This document shows, in pieces, positions 54,687-64,000 of a DNA stretch of 64,000 bases (position 1 is its first letter; each line of letters opens with the position of its first letter). Source of the DNA: Thermothielavioides terrestris NRRL 8126 (taxonomy: Eukaryota > Ascomycota > Sordariomycetes > Sordariales > Chaetomiaceae); the NCBI RefSeq assembly GCF_000226115.1, contig NC_016457.1, positions 3,968,001 through 4,032,000 on the forward strand, given 5' to 3'. The position numbers and the translations under genes are program-made. Under the pieces are notes generated by a model, which did not search any database, had not been told where the DNA came from, and saw only the letters and a program-made list of their open reading frames with translations.

Positions 54687-56008
54687 ATGGAGGAGGAGTC
54701 ACAATGGAGCGGCATCGAGAACGGCATCGATGATCCCGAGGAGCTCCAGGTCATCTACCGCACGTTGGATTCTTATCAGTAAGCAGAAGTCTCCGACGGA
54801 GATGTGTCATCCATCGCCGCGGCTGCCGGCGCTGACCCTACCGCAGGCAATACGCCAAAGTCGCCCATTTCCAATGTACGCACGTTCGCAGGCAGGCGTT
54901 CTACGCCCTGCCCCAGGCCCACTGGCAGAGGCTTGCGGCTCCTCCGTTCAACTACCTGGAGACGTTGGACAAGGTAGACGATGCCATCGAGTCCAACGCT
55001 GATCTTGCACGCATCATCTTCAAGACCGGCCTCGAGATGTTCCACGTTGGCGTTCCCTCCGAGAGCGGCGGCGAACTGAAGCTGCCCGCGCAATGGAACG
55101 GCTCGGCCAAGCCCCACGACATGGACAAGGCCCGCAGCACCATCCGCCAGTTCTACCGCGACTGGTCTGCCGAGGGCGCCAGCGAGAGGGAAGCCTGCTT
55201 CGGGCCCGTCATGCGCGCCATCGCCGCCGAGCAGAAAGCCAGAGGGCCGGACCACCCTCCGCTCAAGGTCCTCGTCCCCGGAGCGGGCCTCGGCCGGCTC
55301 GTCTTTGAGCTGTGCCTGAACGGCTACGAGACCGAGGGGAACGAGATCTCGTACCACCAGCTTCTCGCGTCGTCGTACATCCTCAACTGCTGTCCGCGTG
55401 CTGGACAGCACACCGTCTACCCGTGGATCCACACCTTCTCGAATCACCAGAGCCGAGCCAACCACCTACGCGGCTACGCCGTCCCGGATGTCCACTGCGC
55501 GACCGAGCTCGCACAGGCGGAGCAGAAGAGGCCGGTCGGCTCGATGAGCATGAGCGCCGCCGACTTCCTGTGTCTCTACGCGCAGGAGGACAGAGCGGCA
55601 ACCTACGACGTGGTCGCCGCCGTCTTCTTCCTCGACACCGCGCCCAATCTCATCCGATACCTCGAGACCATTCTCCACTGCCTAAAGCCCGGCGGCATCC
55701 TGGTCAACATCGGGCCTCTGCTGTGGCACTTCGAGGGCCGCGTGTGGGACCGGGACGAGCACGACCACGAGCATGAGGACGGCGAGGGCGGCGCCGGTCA
55801 CGACACGTCGGGGATAGCGGATCCGGGCAACTTCGAGCTGACCGATGACGAGGTGATGGCGCTGGTGGCCGACGTCGGGTTCGAGATCGTGTCGCGGGAG
55901 ACAGGCGTGGAGGCGCCGTACATCCTCGACACGCAGTCGATGCTGCAGACGACGTACAAGGCAAGCACGTGGGTAGCCCGCAAGCCAGCGGCCACGGCTG
56001 CGGGTTAG
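54687..56008 (+). CDS. N2227-family carnosine (histidine) N-methyltransferase-like protein
   Basis: Two exons (54687-54778 and 54847-56008) with a 68-bp intron (GTAAGC..CGCAG) splitting a Gln codon; product 417 residues. The N-terminal helical region includes MDKARSTIRQFYRDWSAEGA and REACFGPVMRAI. The S-adenosylmethionine site is VLVPGAGLGRLVFELC (about 172-187), followed by GNEISYHQLLASSYILNCC, the diagnostic block of N2227/CARNMT1 proteins. Later blocks are YDVVAAVFFLDTAPNLI and LKPGGILVNIGPLLWHFEG, ending with YILDTQSMLQTTYKASTWVARK. Human CARNMT1 and yeast YNL092W methylate the pi-nitrogen of histidine in carnosine or protein substrates. The fungal substrate is unknown. A short Asp/Glu/His-rich insertion (RDEHDHEHEDGEGGAGHD) is low complexity. 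Confidence 0.9.
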
Positions 56009-56135
56009 AGATATGAGCCTTGATTCCGCATAGGAAAACTGGAACCTCGTCCAGAATAATGATCTAGATGTACATACAAATCCCACACAGCCTTGAACAA
56101 TCCCAGCTCAGCCCTCGCTCGCAGCCACCTCCCTG

Positions 56136-57284
56136 CTACAACTTGCTCACATTCAACTGCCCCCTCTGCCACAACGCGCCTCCATCGATCTCGATGGCCG
56201 CCCCGTTCACATAGGCGCCGGCCCGACTCGTCAAGTAGACCACCACGCCGGCAATATCCTCCGGCCGGCCCAACCTGCGCAACGGATTCGCCTTCCCCAT
56301 CGACTCCGCCCCGCCCGCGATCTCCAACAACCCATTGCTCATCTTGCTCGGAAAGAAGCCCGGGCAGATGCTATTCACCGTCACGCCCCGGGGCCCCAAC
56401 TCCACGGCCAGGTTCCGCCCCAGATGGATGACGGCCGCCTTGCTGGCGCTGTAGCCGTACGTGCCCTGCTTGCCCAGCGTGCCGATGCCCAGCCCGGCGA
56501 CGCTGGCAGTGATGACGACCCTGCTCGGGTCCTCCGTGCTCGCCCGCTTCTGCAGCAGCGGCATGAACTCGCGCACGAGGTTGAACACGCCGCGCACGTT
56601 GAGGTCCAGCACCTTGGCGAAGGCGGCGTCCGGGTGCGTGTCGAACGCCTCGCCCCACGTCGCGCCCGCGTTGGCCAGCAGCACGTCCACGTGCGCCGTC
56701 TGCGCCGAGACCTCTGTTTTTTTCACGACGGCAAGGTGAGAGTCAGTCAGCTGGCTCAGTTCTGTTGCCTCATCGGGATCCAGGTCGGGAGGCTCGGGAG
56801 CAACAGTAAGAGAGCTACCAGGAACCAGTATCTGGCAAGAAAAAAGAAAAGAGAAGAAAAAAGAAAGCAAAAAAGCTCGGATTTGACGTACGCGCTACCA
56901 GGTCCCGCACGCCAGCCAGCGTGGAACAGTCGGCGGGCACGGAGACGGCGCGCGCGCCCGGGCGGAGGCCGGGCAGCGCGTTGAGCGCCGCGCAAGCGGC
57001 CTCGCAGGCCTGGCGCTTGCGCGACGAGATGAAGACCGTGGCGGCGCCTGCTTGGAGGAGGCTGCCCGGATGGTTAGTTAGTACAGTAGTGCAGTCACTC
57101 CGCCACCGCGGTTTGGAAAAAAGGGCCGGATGGGAGGGGGGTAAGGCCGGGGGGACGGGGGAAAGAAATGTGCTTACGCGGAGGCGGCGCTCAGGCCCAG
57201 GCCGCGCGAGCCGCCGGTTACGACGGCGACTTGGCCGTCGAGGGAGAAGAGCGAGGGGAAGTCGTGCAGCTGTGCCTCGGCCAT
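56136..57284 (-). CDS. Short-chain dehydrogenase/reductase
   Basis: Three exons (57178-57284, 56892-57061, 56136-56713) with 116- and 178-bp introns; product 284 residues. The Rossmann fold is complete. The dinucleotide motif TGGSRGLG is at residues 23-30, SSRKR after the second strand suggests NADPH preference, and DVLLANAGATW contains the NAG motif. ITASVAG holds the catalytic Ser, YGYSASKAA the Tyr-x3-Lys pair (about 178-182), and SICPGFFPSKMS follows. It ends with GAYVNGAAIEIDGGALW. The order and spacing fit classical SDRs similar to RhlG-type 3-oxoacyl reductases, but the substrate cannot be told. The stop lies 127 bp from the convergent methyltransferase stop. The second intron's acceptor is preceded by A-rich sequence, so its exact site is slightly uncertain. 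Confidence 0.88.
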
Positions 57285-58119
57285 GGCGCGGAGGAGGCTC
57301 GGGGCGATGGCGAGATATGAGTGGGAGTGATTCGAGTGAGAACTGATCAATGGCTACCTTAGGGAGTTGATGGGCCAAAACAGAATTACACAACGTCCAG
57401 GAGCCAGATGCTATGTTGAATGAGTGCTGCCAAAGGTTTCTTCTTTCTTTTGAATCTTCATCTCTGCCCTGTATAAGGGATGGTTGCCATTTTGCGGGGA
57501 ACCCCAGCTCCGGACAATACCTCGGCACGGCCGTGCCTGCCGTGTTTGGCATTGGCGGGTGCGGCCCCGCTTCGGCATTCGGCCGCTGGAACCTCGGAAG
57601 CCGTGGTCGAATGGGCCAATCTCCGGGCAAGCAGCCGTCTGCGGTTGTCCCATCAAGGTCACTTGTTGAACTGTTGAGCTCACCACTACCACAGTAAGAT
57701 AATGGAAAGGAAGGAGTCGTCCAGGTTGTTACGCTTGAATCCGTCCAAGACCTACACAAGAGTCCTAAGCGTCTGCGTGCAATCAATGCGAGTGCGTGAA
57801 CCGTATGCCCTTCCGAGAGGGACAATTCCGTCTCTCTCATCTGTCGCTGGCCGTTCCTGCATGTTCGTGCCCAGATGGAAAGCCCAGCCCAGAGCTTGGC
57901 AGATAATCCCAACACAACGCCAAGCCCAAACCCCAAATGCGTGGAACATAATGTACACCATGGCCGCCATGATGGTGCCGTCCGTCCACGGCCATGCGAT
58001 GCGAACGTGGCATAGATACCGCACCCAGAACACAGCGCTACTGCCAACCTTAAACGCCAGGCCACAGTAGAAATCTGCCTTCCCCACCTCCAACCAGACG
58101 CTCAGACGCTGGAACCTAC
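57285..58119. other. Promoter of the SDR gene and 3' flank of the HERP-like gene
   Basis: 835 bp between two minus-strand genes. Frames across it are antisense shadows or random. No gene seen. Confidence 0.6.
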
Positions 58120-60321
58120 CTAGGCAGCCTGAGCCGGCTGCTGCTGCGCAACGCCGTCCGGAAAACGCTCCTGCTCCTGGTTCTCCGCCGGCCCAGGCCC
58201 AGGCCCAGGCCCAGGCTCAGACCCAGCCTGCTGTTGGGCAGCAGCAGCGGCAGCAGCTGCCGCCCTTGCCTCCTCGGCGGCTCGCCTTTCCGCCCGCTCC
58301 CGCTCCTCCAGCTGCTGGATGTGCCTCTCGGCCACGCCCGGCGCGAAGCTTGCCAGGAACAGGATCCCCGCCCGCTCTATCCGCCTGACCTGATCCCGCA
58401 GCCAGTTCCGGTTCTGCATTCTCCTCTGCGCAACCAGTCTCGCTGCCGTCTGTGCCGGGTCCGGCGTCGCTGCGTTCCTGCCAGGCGGGTTGACACCGCC
58501 GTTGGCCTGCTGGTTGGGCTGCTGTTGCTGGCGGTCAGGGTCCGCGAACGGGATCAGACCCTCCAGCTGCTCCCTGACTGGGTGAAATGCCTGGTTAACC
58601 ATCCCATTGAAGATGCCCGTGTTAATGGCAATCACGATGATGAACGCGAGGGCGAGCGACAGCCAGCGTTCCCACGACGGATTCGTGTACGAGAACCACC
58701 AGGTGAAAGCGGCCAGGCGGACGATCAGCCATATGTGCGGCCATATCGCCGCTGCCAGGGCTCCAGCCCCCGGGTTGCCGGGATGATTCACCTGCGGTGC
58801 AGGCCGCGCGGGCTCTGGCTGCGCCGGAGCCGCTACCGGCCGGCGGCGAATCGCGGGCGGCTGCTCGTTGGGTGGTTGAGGCAGGGGTTGCTGCTGAATC
58901 AAGGGAGCGGGCGGCTCGTGCTGTTGCGCAGGCGGAACTGTGAACTGCAAGTGTGCCTGGCCCTCTCCCTGCTGCATCTGCAGCTCGGGTCGATGGATTT
59001 CTGGCGGGGCCTGAGCTATTGGCCGGTAGACACCAGACACCCAGGGCAGGGGACGGGCGGCAGGAGTGGTGTACATCTCCAAGGCACTGTGTATAAGCAG
59101 CCCCCGCGGGCCGGTCGGTGACGAAAGGATATACACCTCGGGTGGGCCTTGGGTCTGGGTTTGCGCCTGAGGCTGCTGCATGCCGGGCGCGACGGCGCTC
59201 CCACGGCTGGCAGACGTGACTGACGGGACATCAGGAGTAGCTGCGCGGCTGGCATTCCTTGACGGTCCCGGAAAAATCGGAGTCGTGACGCCCGGCTGGA
59301 TGGGTTGAATAGGGGCGTTGAAGTTGAAATTAGCGAGATCTGCAGCCACGTTTGCCGGAGGAACGGCTGCAGTATGCCGGTCCATGGCGTTCATCATGGC
59401 GCCTAGAGCCCGATTCGCGTCGGCTCCGCGGGCTGCATCGTACAGATCGGTCGCGAAGAGCGGTCCGGCGGCCCCCGGAGCTCGAGGGACAGCGCCAGGC
59501 TGAGGAATGGCCTCGTTCAACGTAATTCTGAAGCTATACCGCTGCCCGTCTGGTCCGACCCCTTGGTGTGTGACGGTCCGCAAGGACTGCCCGACGGGAC
59601 TATTCCCCCCTCCCGTTGGGTCTCCTGCGCTCCCCTGAGCTGTATTCGCACCGTCATGCGGGGCGGTGTTGGCGCCAGCGCGCTGGTTCTGTTGTCGAGC
59701 CAGTAGGTGGCGGAATTCTGCTTCCCGTTGTTGGAGCTGGCTTATTCGCTGCTGAAGCTCGTGTGGGTGCGGCTGTGTCTGATGAACTTGCGGGAAAGGG
59801 CCGATGCCGTGAGGTATACCGATCGGTGCCGAACCGGGTCGGGGCATGGGGGGATTCGGTAAGTTTTGCGGCCCATGTTGGAGGGGATGATGGATAGGAG
59901 CATCTGGGCGTGGCGCAGGGTCGCTAGGCGTCGGGGCATTGCCAGCATCCCTCAGCACAAGGTGAATCGTTTGTTGCTCGCCAGTTCGGATCTATCACGC
60001 AGTTAGCTAGCAACCCGCTAAAAACCATACAAATAAACCAGCACCTACGGTTTCTTCGCCGAGAATATCCAGCAGCGAATCGGTCTCGCGGGCCAGGAGC
60101 CGACCCCGGTGGATTAGCCTCTGGTGGTCGTCCGGGGGCCGCCTCGGTAACGACTCCCGGATTTTGTCTTTGAGCTGTCGCACTGTTGTCGATGCTGGAA
60201 GGTCGGGAAACCTCAGGCTGCCCACGCCGGCCGAGGGCGACAGGATCTGGAGATTGACTGCTAAGGGGGCCTCCGACTGCGAAGCTGGCGGCGGCGCAGA
60301 GCCGGATCGTTCCTCTGCCAT
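58120..60321 (-). CDS. HERP/Usa1-like ubiquitin-fold membrane protein (ERAD)
   Basis: Two exons (60049-60321 and 58120-59991) with a 57-bp intron; product 714 residues. Residues about 20-100 are a ubiquitin-like domain (NLQILSPSAG, TTVRQLKDKIRESLPRRP, RLIHRGRLLARETDSLLDIL, then the last strand TIHLVLRD). A long Pro/Gln-rich linker follows. Two adjacent hydrophobic spans lie at about 506-553 (WPHIWLIVRLAAFTWWFSYT and WLSLALAFIIVIAINTGIF). The C-terminal tail has RRIERAGILFLASFAPG, an Ala/Glu helix (ERAERRAAEEARAAAAAA) and a (Gly-Pro)4 run from a hexamer repeat. The order ubiquitin fold, linker, paired membrane spans matches HERPUD/Usa1, which scaffold the Hrd1 ubiquitin ligase at the ER for degradation of misfolded proteins. 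The assignment rests on architecture, with little direct motif identity. Confidence 0.78.
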
Positions 60322-60479
60322 CGCGGCAAGTTGTTTTGAAATGAAAGGAAATATCGGCAGCAGTTCAGTGCGAGACGGTGCAGATCAGATACAAGATGGC
60401 AAGCACGGCGCGATCGGACGAGACAGGCAATTAGGTAGGTATGTAGTGTATTGACGATGTCGGGCCGGGTTGCGGGTCG

Positions 60480-61121
60480 TTAAGCCGCGGGCGAGCAATC
60501 AGAAGGCATGCCAGGCACCAACGGTGTCCGTAACTTTCGAAAGAGCTCCGAAGCAGCTCCAGGAGAACCTAGGGAATCATGGACGTGTCCACGAAACAGA
60601 GAGCGATCCCTCCAACGTCGGTGGTTGATGGCGGACTCAACTTGTTCAGCTGTGGTCTTGATGAGCCGCTGCCTCCAAACTTCCACGCTGTCATCCAGAA
60701 AATCGCAAGGTAGCGTAAGTGCAGGGTGGTTACAGATACGCAACCCCACCAGCAGCCCCACGCGGGCTACATAAAAATTGTTTGAGTTCGCTCCCTAGCT
60801 CTCATATGCTCTCAGATTCAATGTCAAGCTTAGCGAAATTGACTCGTCATGCAAGTACCCACAACCTCCGCTACAAAAGCCTGCTCCGTCCCAAGTCGCC
60901 GGGCCTGGGGGAAACGCTGGTCCATCACTGGCTGCCGCTCCTTCGTCCGAATCCGCGCCTGCGTCATGAGAGCGATAGCTTATGGAAGCTGACTGTGCAG
61001 CGACCCCTCCCCGAAGCGTGCGGAATACTGGAACGGCCTTCATTGGCGCCTCTTGCAGCCTCTGCAACTCTTTGCGGACGGGCCAACGATGCAGGTTCGT
61101 CATTGCACTTCGGCAACCCAT
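60480..61121 (-). CDS. Tentative small spliced gene between HERP-like and psd1
   Basis: Two minus-strand open frames with protein-like codon use can be joined in phase. Exon 60859-61121 starts MGCRSAMTNLHRWPVRKEL (alternative ATG at 61103), and exon 60480-60687 reads VEVWRQRLIKTTAEQVESAI then NHRRWRDRSLFRGHVHDS to a TAA. The 171-bp intron would use GTACTT and GATGACAG. This gives 156 residues: a basic N-terminus, a Gly/Ala/Asp-rich middle and a charged amphipathic C-terminal half. I do not recognise a family. It would be head-to-head with psd1 (62 bp apart) and 158 bp upstream of the HERP-like start. The alternative is that this is just promoter DNA of the neighbours. Confidence 0.3.
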
Positions 61122-61183
61122 GCCGCCCTCCCTTCCCTTTGGCCGTCGTTGTAGTCAACCACTTTTGTTAAAACGAAAACAAA

Positions 61184-62848
61184 ATGGCGTCTTTCCAGGT
61201 TGGTCCCGTCGAGACCATCGTCGGGTTAGCTCGCTCAACAATTGCCCGCCGGCCGACCTCGATCTGCCCTGGCTGCCGCCGCATCTCCAACTGCACCGCA
61301 TCTCGCCGAGCGCAGCCGACTGCCCGGCGCGTCCCCGGTCGCCGTCCCTTCTCGCAGCAGTCGCGCCGGCCCGGCGCCTCTTCCAAGGTGCAGGACTCCA
61401 GGATCCGCTGGTATCCCATCCCCGTCGGTCTCGGCGTTGGGTTTCTGGGGCTGGTGCAGTTCTACAAGGTCTACACGCGCGAGCAGGAGAAGCAGGCCCA
61501 AGATGAGCTCGAGCAACGGCCAAAAAGAAGACGGCGGGTTCGGCCCGAGGGGCCTTGGTACGTCCTCTGATCCTCTCTGTCTGGGATGACGCCCCCAAAC
61601 CTGGGGTTAACCTTTTCTCTCAGGCAGGTGCAAATCATGTCGACTCTCCCCCTGAAGGCCATGTCCCGGTTATGGGGCAGACTCAACGAGCTGACCCTGC
61701 CGACCTTCCTCCGCGTTCCCGGCTTCCGGCTATACTCGTTCATCTTCGGCGTCAACCTAGACGAGATCGAAGAGACGGACTTGCGCAAGTTCCCGAACCT
61801 GGCTGCCTTCTTCTACCGCACCTTGAAGCCCGGCGCACGACCGCTGGATATGGACCCCAACGCTCTCTTGTCGCCAGCCGACGGGCGGATCCTGCAGTTC
61901 GGGCAGATCGAAGGCGGCGACATTGAGCAGGTGAAGGGCATGACGTACACCATTGATGCGCTGCTCGGCCAAAACAGCCCGACCCCGAGCATCTCGAGCC
62001 AGACTCCGCTCGACCAGCCTCCGAAGCCGAGCCTGCATGAGCTAGAAGGCGACGAAGAGCTCGTCAAACAGGAAGCGGAATTCGCACGCGTCAACGGCAT
62101 CTCCTACACGCTCCCGTACCTCCTCTCAGGGCCCACCAAGAGGCGCAAGAGCAGCCTCGACCAGCCCAAAGACGAGTCTGTGACGCCCTCGGCCGCCGCC
62201 GTCTCCGAAGTCCGGGCCGAGCTCGCGCTCGGCGAGCCGTCCTGGCTCCATTACCTCTCCCCGGGCAGCCGCCACGTGCTGTACTACGCCGTGATCTACC
62301 TCGCGCCGGGCGACTACCACCGGTTCCACTCGCCGACGAACTGGGTGGTCGAGCGGCGGCGCCACTTCGCCGGCGAGCTGTACAGCGTGTCGCCGTACCT
62401 GCAGCGCACGCTGCCGGGCCTCTTCACGCTCAACGAGCGGGTCGTGCTGCTCGGCCGCTGGCGCTGGGGCTTCTTCAGCTACGTGCCGGTCGGCGCCACC
62501 AACGTCGGCTCCATCAAGATCAACTTCGACCGCGAGCTGCGCACCAACAGCCTGACCACCGACACCGCGGCCGACAGGGCCGCCGAGGAGGCGGCCAGGC
62601 GCGGCGAGCCGTACCTGGGCTATGTCGAGGCAACGTACGAGGGTGCGAGCGCCGTGCTGAGGGGCCACGCGCTCCGCAGGGGCGAGGAGATGGGCGGCTT
62701 CCAGCTGGGGAGCACGATTGTGCTGGTGTTTGAGGCGCCGTCGGCGGAGCACGATGAGGCCGGGCGACATACGGGCGGGTGGCAGTGGTGTGTAGAGAAG
62801 GGGCAGAGAGTCAAGGTGGGACAGGCGTTGGGGCGTATCGATGCTTGA
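61184..62848 (+). CDS. psd1: Phosphatidylserine decarboxylase, mitochondrial type
   Basis: Two exons (61184-61557 and 61624-62848), 66-bp intron splitting a Trp codon; product 532 residues. The first 70 residues are Arg/Ser-rich without acidic residues, a mitochondrial targeting sequence. Residues about 76-94 are one membrane span (WYPIPVGLGVGFLGLVQFY), as in inner-membrane Psd1. The catalytic domain shows LPTFLRVPGFRLYSFIFGVN, FFYRTLKPGARPLD, LLSPADGRILQFG, YLAPGDYHRFHSP, RVVLLGRWRWGFFSYVPVGA and the self-cleavage site LGST at residues 486-489. Ser488 becomes the pyruvoyl prosthetic group, splitting the protein into beta and alpha chains. The enzyme makes phosphatidylethanolamine from phosphatidylserine at the inner membrane. 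A charged, less ordered insertion lies between the DALLGQ and LHYLSPGSRHVLYYAV blocks. Confidence 0.95.
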
Positions 62849-63172
62849 TCTGGCCGTCAGAGTGATTTATCTCTGTCGTGTACCAAAATTCTGTTTGGGT
62901 AATGGTTGTAATGCGCGAAACTTAGACATTAAACCTGTTGTGGCTGTTGTTGTGGCCGTTAGAATACTATATAAGAAGTTCAACCAACCAGGCGGCATGC
63001 ATGGAGATGGGCTCTGTGATCAACGGTTTATATATTTCGTGCCCGTTCTCTATGAGAACCAATCATCAAAATGTTCGTCATAACAAAAGAAACCAGCCCC
63101 GAGTAAACGCTTCCCAGATCAACTCCCTGCAATGCTAACCCTCCCTCGACCAAGGTCTATCTATCTCCCCGT
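62849..63172. other. Short convergent intergenic region
   Basis: 324 bp between the psd1 stop (plus) and the nitroreductase stop (minus). AT-rich words (ACTATATAAGAAG, GTTTATATATTTCG) likely serve 3'-end formation of one or both genes. No gene seen. Confidence 0.6.
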
Positions 63173-64000
63173 CTAAGCACCGAAGACCTTGAGCTTCGTC
63201 TCGAGCGGCTCGAACGTCTTCTCGGGAAGCTCGTTGCTCGCCCGCCCGCCAAAGACAAGCTGGGCCGTCAGCTTCCAAGTAGCAGGCAGCTTCCACTCCT
63301 CGGCGACCTTGGCGTCGATGAGCGGGTTGTAGTGCTGCAGGCTGGCGCCGAGCCCCTCGGCCTCGAGTGTCGTCCACAGGACAAACTGCAGCATGGCGCT
63401 GGTGTGGCCGGCCCAGACGGGGAACCTGTATAGTACGTTGCGCATCGCGCCCCGGGGTCAGCAACCACTCAATAACCTTAAGCGGATCAAGAAGAAAACA
63501 AAATATAAAACCTACCGGTCCGCATAAAGCGCGAATTTCGTCTGCAGGCTCTCGACGACGGTCTGGTCCTCAAAGAAGAGCACGGTGCCGGCGCCAGCCT
63601 TGAACCCGGCCATGCGCGTCGCCGTCGCCTCCCACTGGTCGGCCGGCACGATGCCCTTGAGGATGTCGGTCGTGATGTCCCAGAGCTTGTCGTGCTCGGC
63701 GCCGAACAGCACCACCACGCGGTTCGACTGCGAGTTGAAGCTGCTGGGCACGTGCTGCAGCGCGTCCTCGACGAGGCTCTGGATCCGCGCCTTGTCGACG
63801 GGGAGCGTCTTGTTCAGCGCGTAGATCGACCGCCGGGCCTTGACCAGCTCGAAGAAGGTGTCGACCTTGCTGGAGGGAAGCTGGCTGCCCATCTTGTTGG
63901 TGGTGGAGTTGGAGGCGGTGTTGGCGGTGGAGAGGGGTCTGATAGCGGCCGGAATGGCTGTTCGGGGAAGTTGGACGGCGGGGGCAGGTGGCTTGGAGAC
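63173..64000 (-). CDS. Nitroreductase-family protein (Frm2/Hbn1-like), runs off right edge
   Basis: Exons 63516-64000 (open to the edge) and 63173-63425, joined across a 90-bp intron that splits an Arg codon. From the internal ATG at 63892 the product is 209 residues, starting MGSQLPSSKVDTFFELVKARRS. The frame continues upstream through 36 more codons (PRTAIPAAIRPLSTANTASNS) to the window edge. These are Arg/Ser/Ala-rich without acids, so a mitochondrial presequence starting outside the window is likely. Family features are KARRSIYALNKTLP (FMN-binding arm), SSFNSQSNRVVVLFGAEHDKLW, AGTVLFFEDQ, FPVWAGHTSAMLQFVLWTTL, EAEGLGASLQHYNPLID and WKLTAQLVFG. Yeast Frm2/Hbn1 act in fatty-acid signalling and oxidative-stress responses. 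The substrate here is unknown. Confidence 0.88.

Overview
The window is nuclear DNA of a filamentous ascomycete (Pezizomycotina). Genes carry short GT..AG introns (57-178 bp) and sit between long non-coding stretches. Several proteins are long, Ser/Pro-rich and disordered, as is typical of that group. Degenerate TTAGGG hexamers match the fungal telomere type. Codon choice, gene spacing and protein style suggest a GC-rich Sordariales or Chaetomiaceae-like species; this placement is inference. I support 15 protein genes and one tentative small gene. I saw no rRNA, tRNA or CRISPR.

Left third (1-19 kb, mostly minus strand): an edge-truncated disordered protein (1-1614), a Tho1/SARNP-type SAP protein (8316-9308), a very large DH/PH-like protein of about 1,928 residues (10119-15969), and a small acidic disordered protein (17904-18746).

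Middle (22-38 kb): a fungal-specific disordered protein (22453-24180), a single-pass membrane protein (26787-28190) and the Ssh4-type SPRY adaptor of the Rsp5 ubiquitin ligase (30456-32091), all on the plus strand. A seven-exon Zn2Cys6 transcription factor (35516-37654) follows on the minus strand.

A gene desert (about 37.7-48.9 kb) holds three of the window's four copies of a short inverted-repeat element, plus many simple repeats.

Right quarter (48.9-64 kb) is gene-dense housekeeping DNA: transportin/Kap104, proteasome assembly chaperone 4, a carnosine N-methyltransferase-like protein, a short-chain dehydrogenase, a HERP/Usa1-like ubiquitin-fold membrane protein, mitochondrial phosphatidylserine decarboxylase, and a nitroreductase-family protein running off the right edge. 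Several products act in protein quality control or membrane homeostasis (Ssh4, Poc4, HERP-like, Psd1), but nothing in the sequence shows that they are co-regulated.

The most distinctive content is mobile DNA. Four 391-419 bp elements have matching terminal inverted repeats and 8-bp target duplications (hAT-like), and each carries an internal telomere-like hexamer array. A separate 527-bp element has 63-bp terminal repeats and a perfect 9-bp target duplication (Mutator-like). No transposase gene for either family lies in the window.
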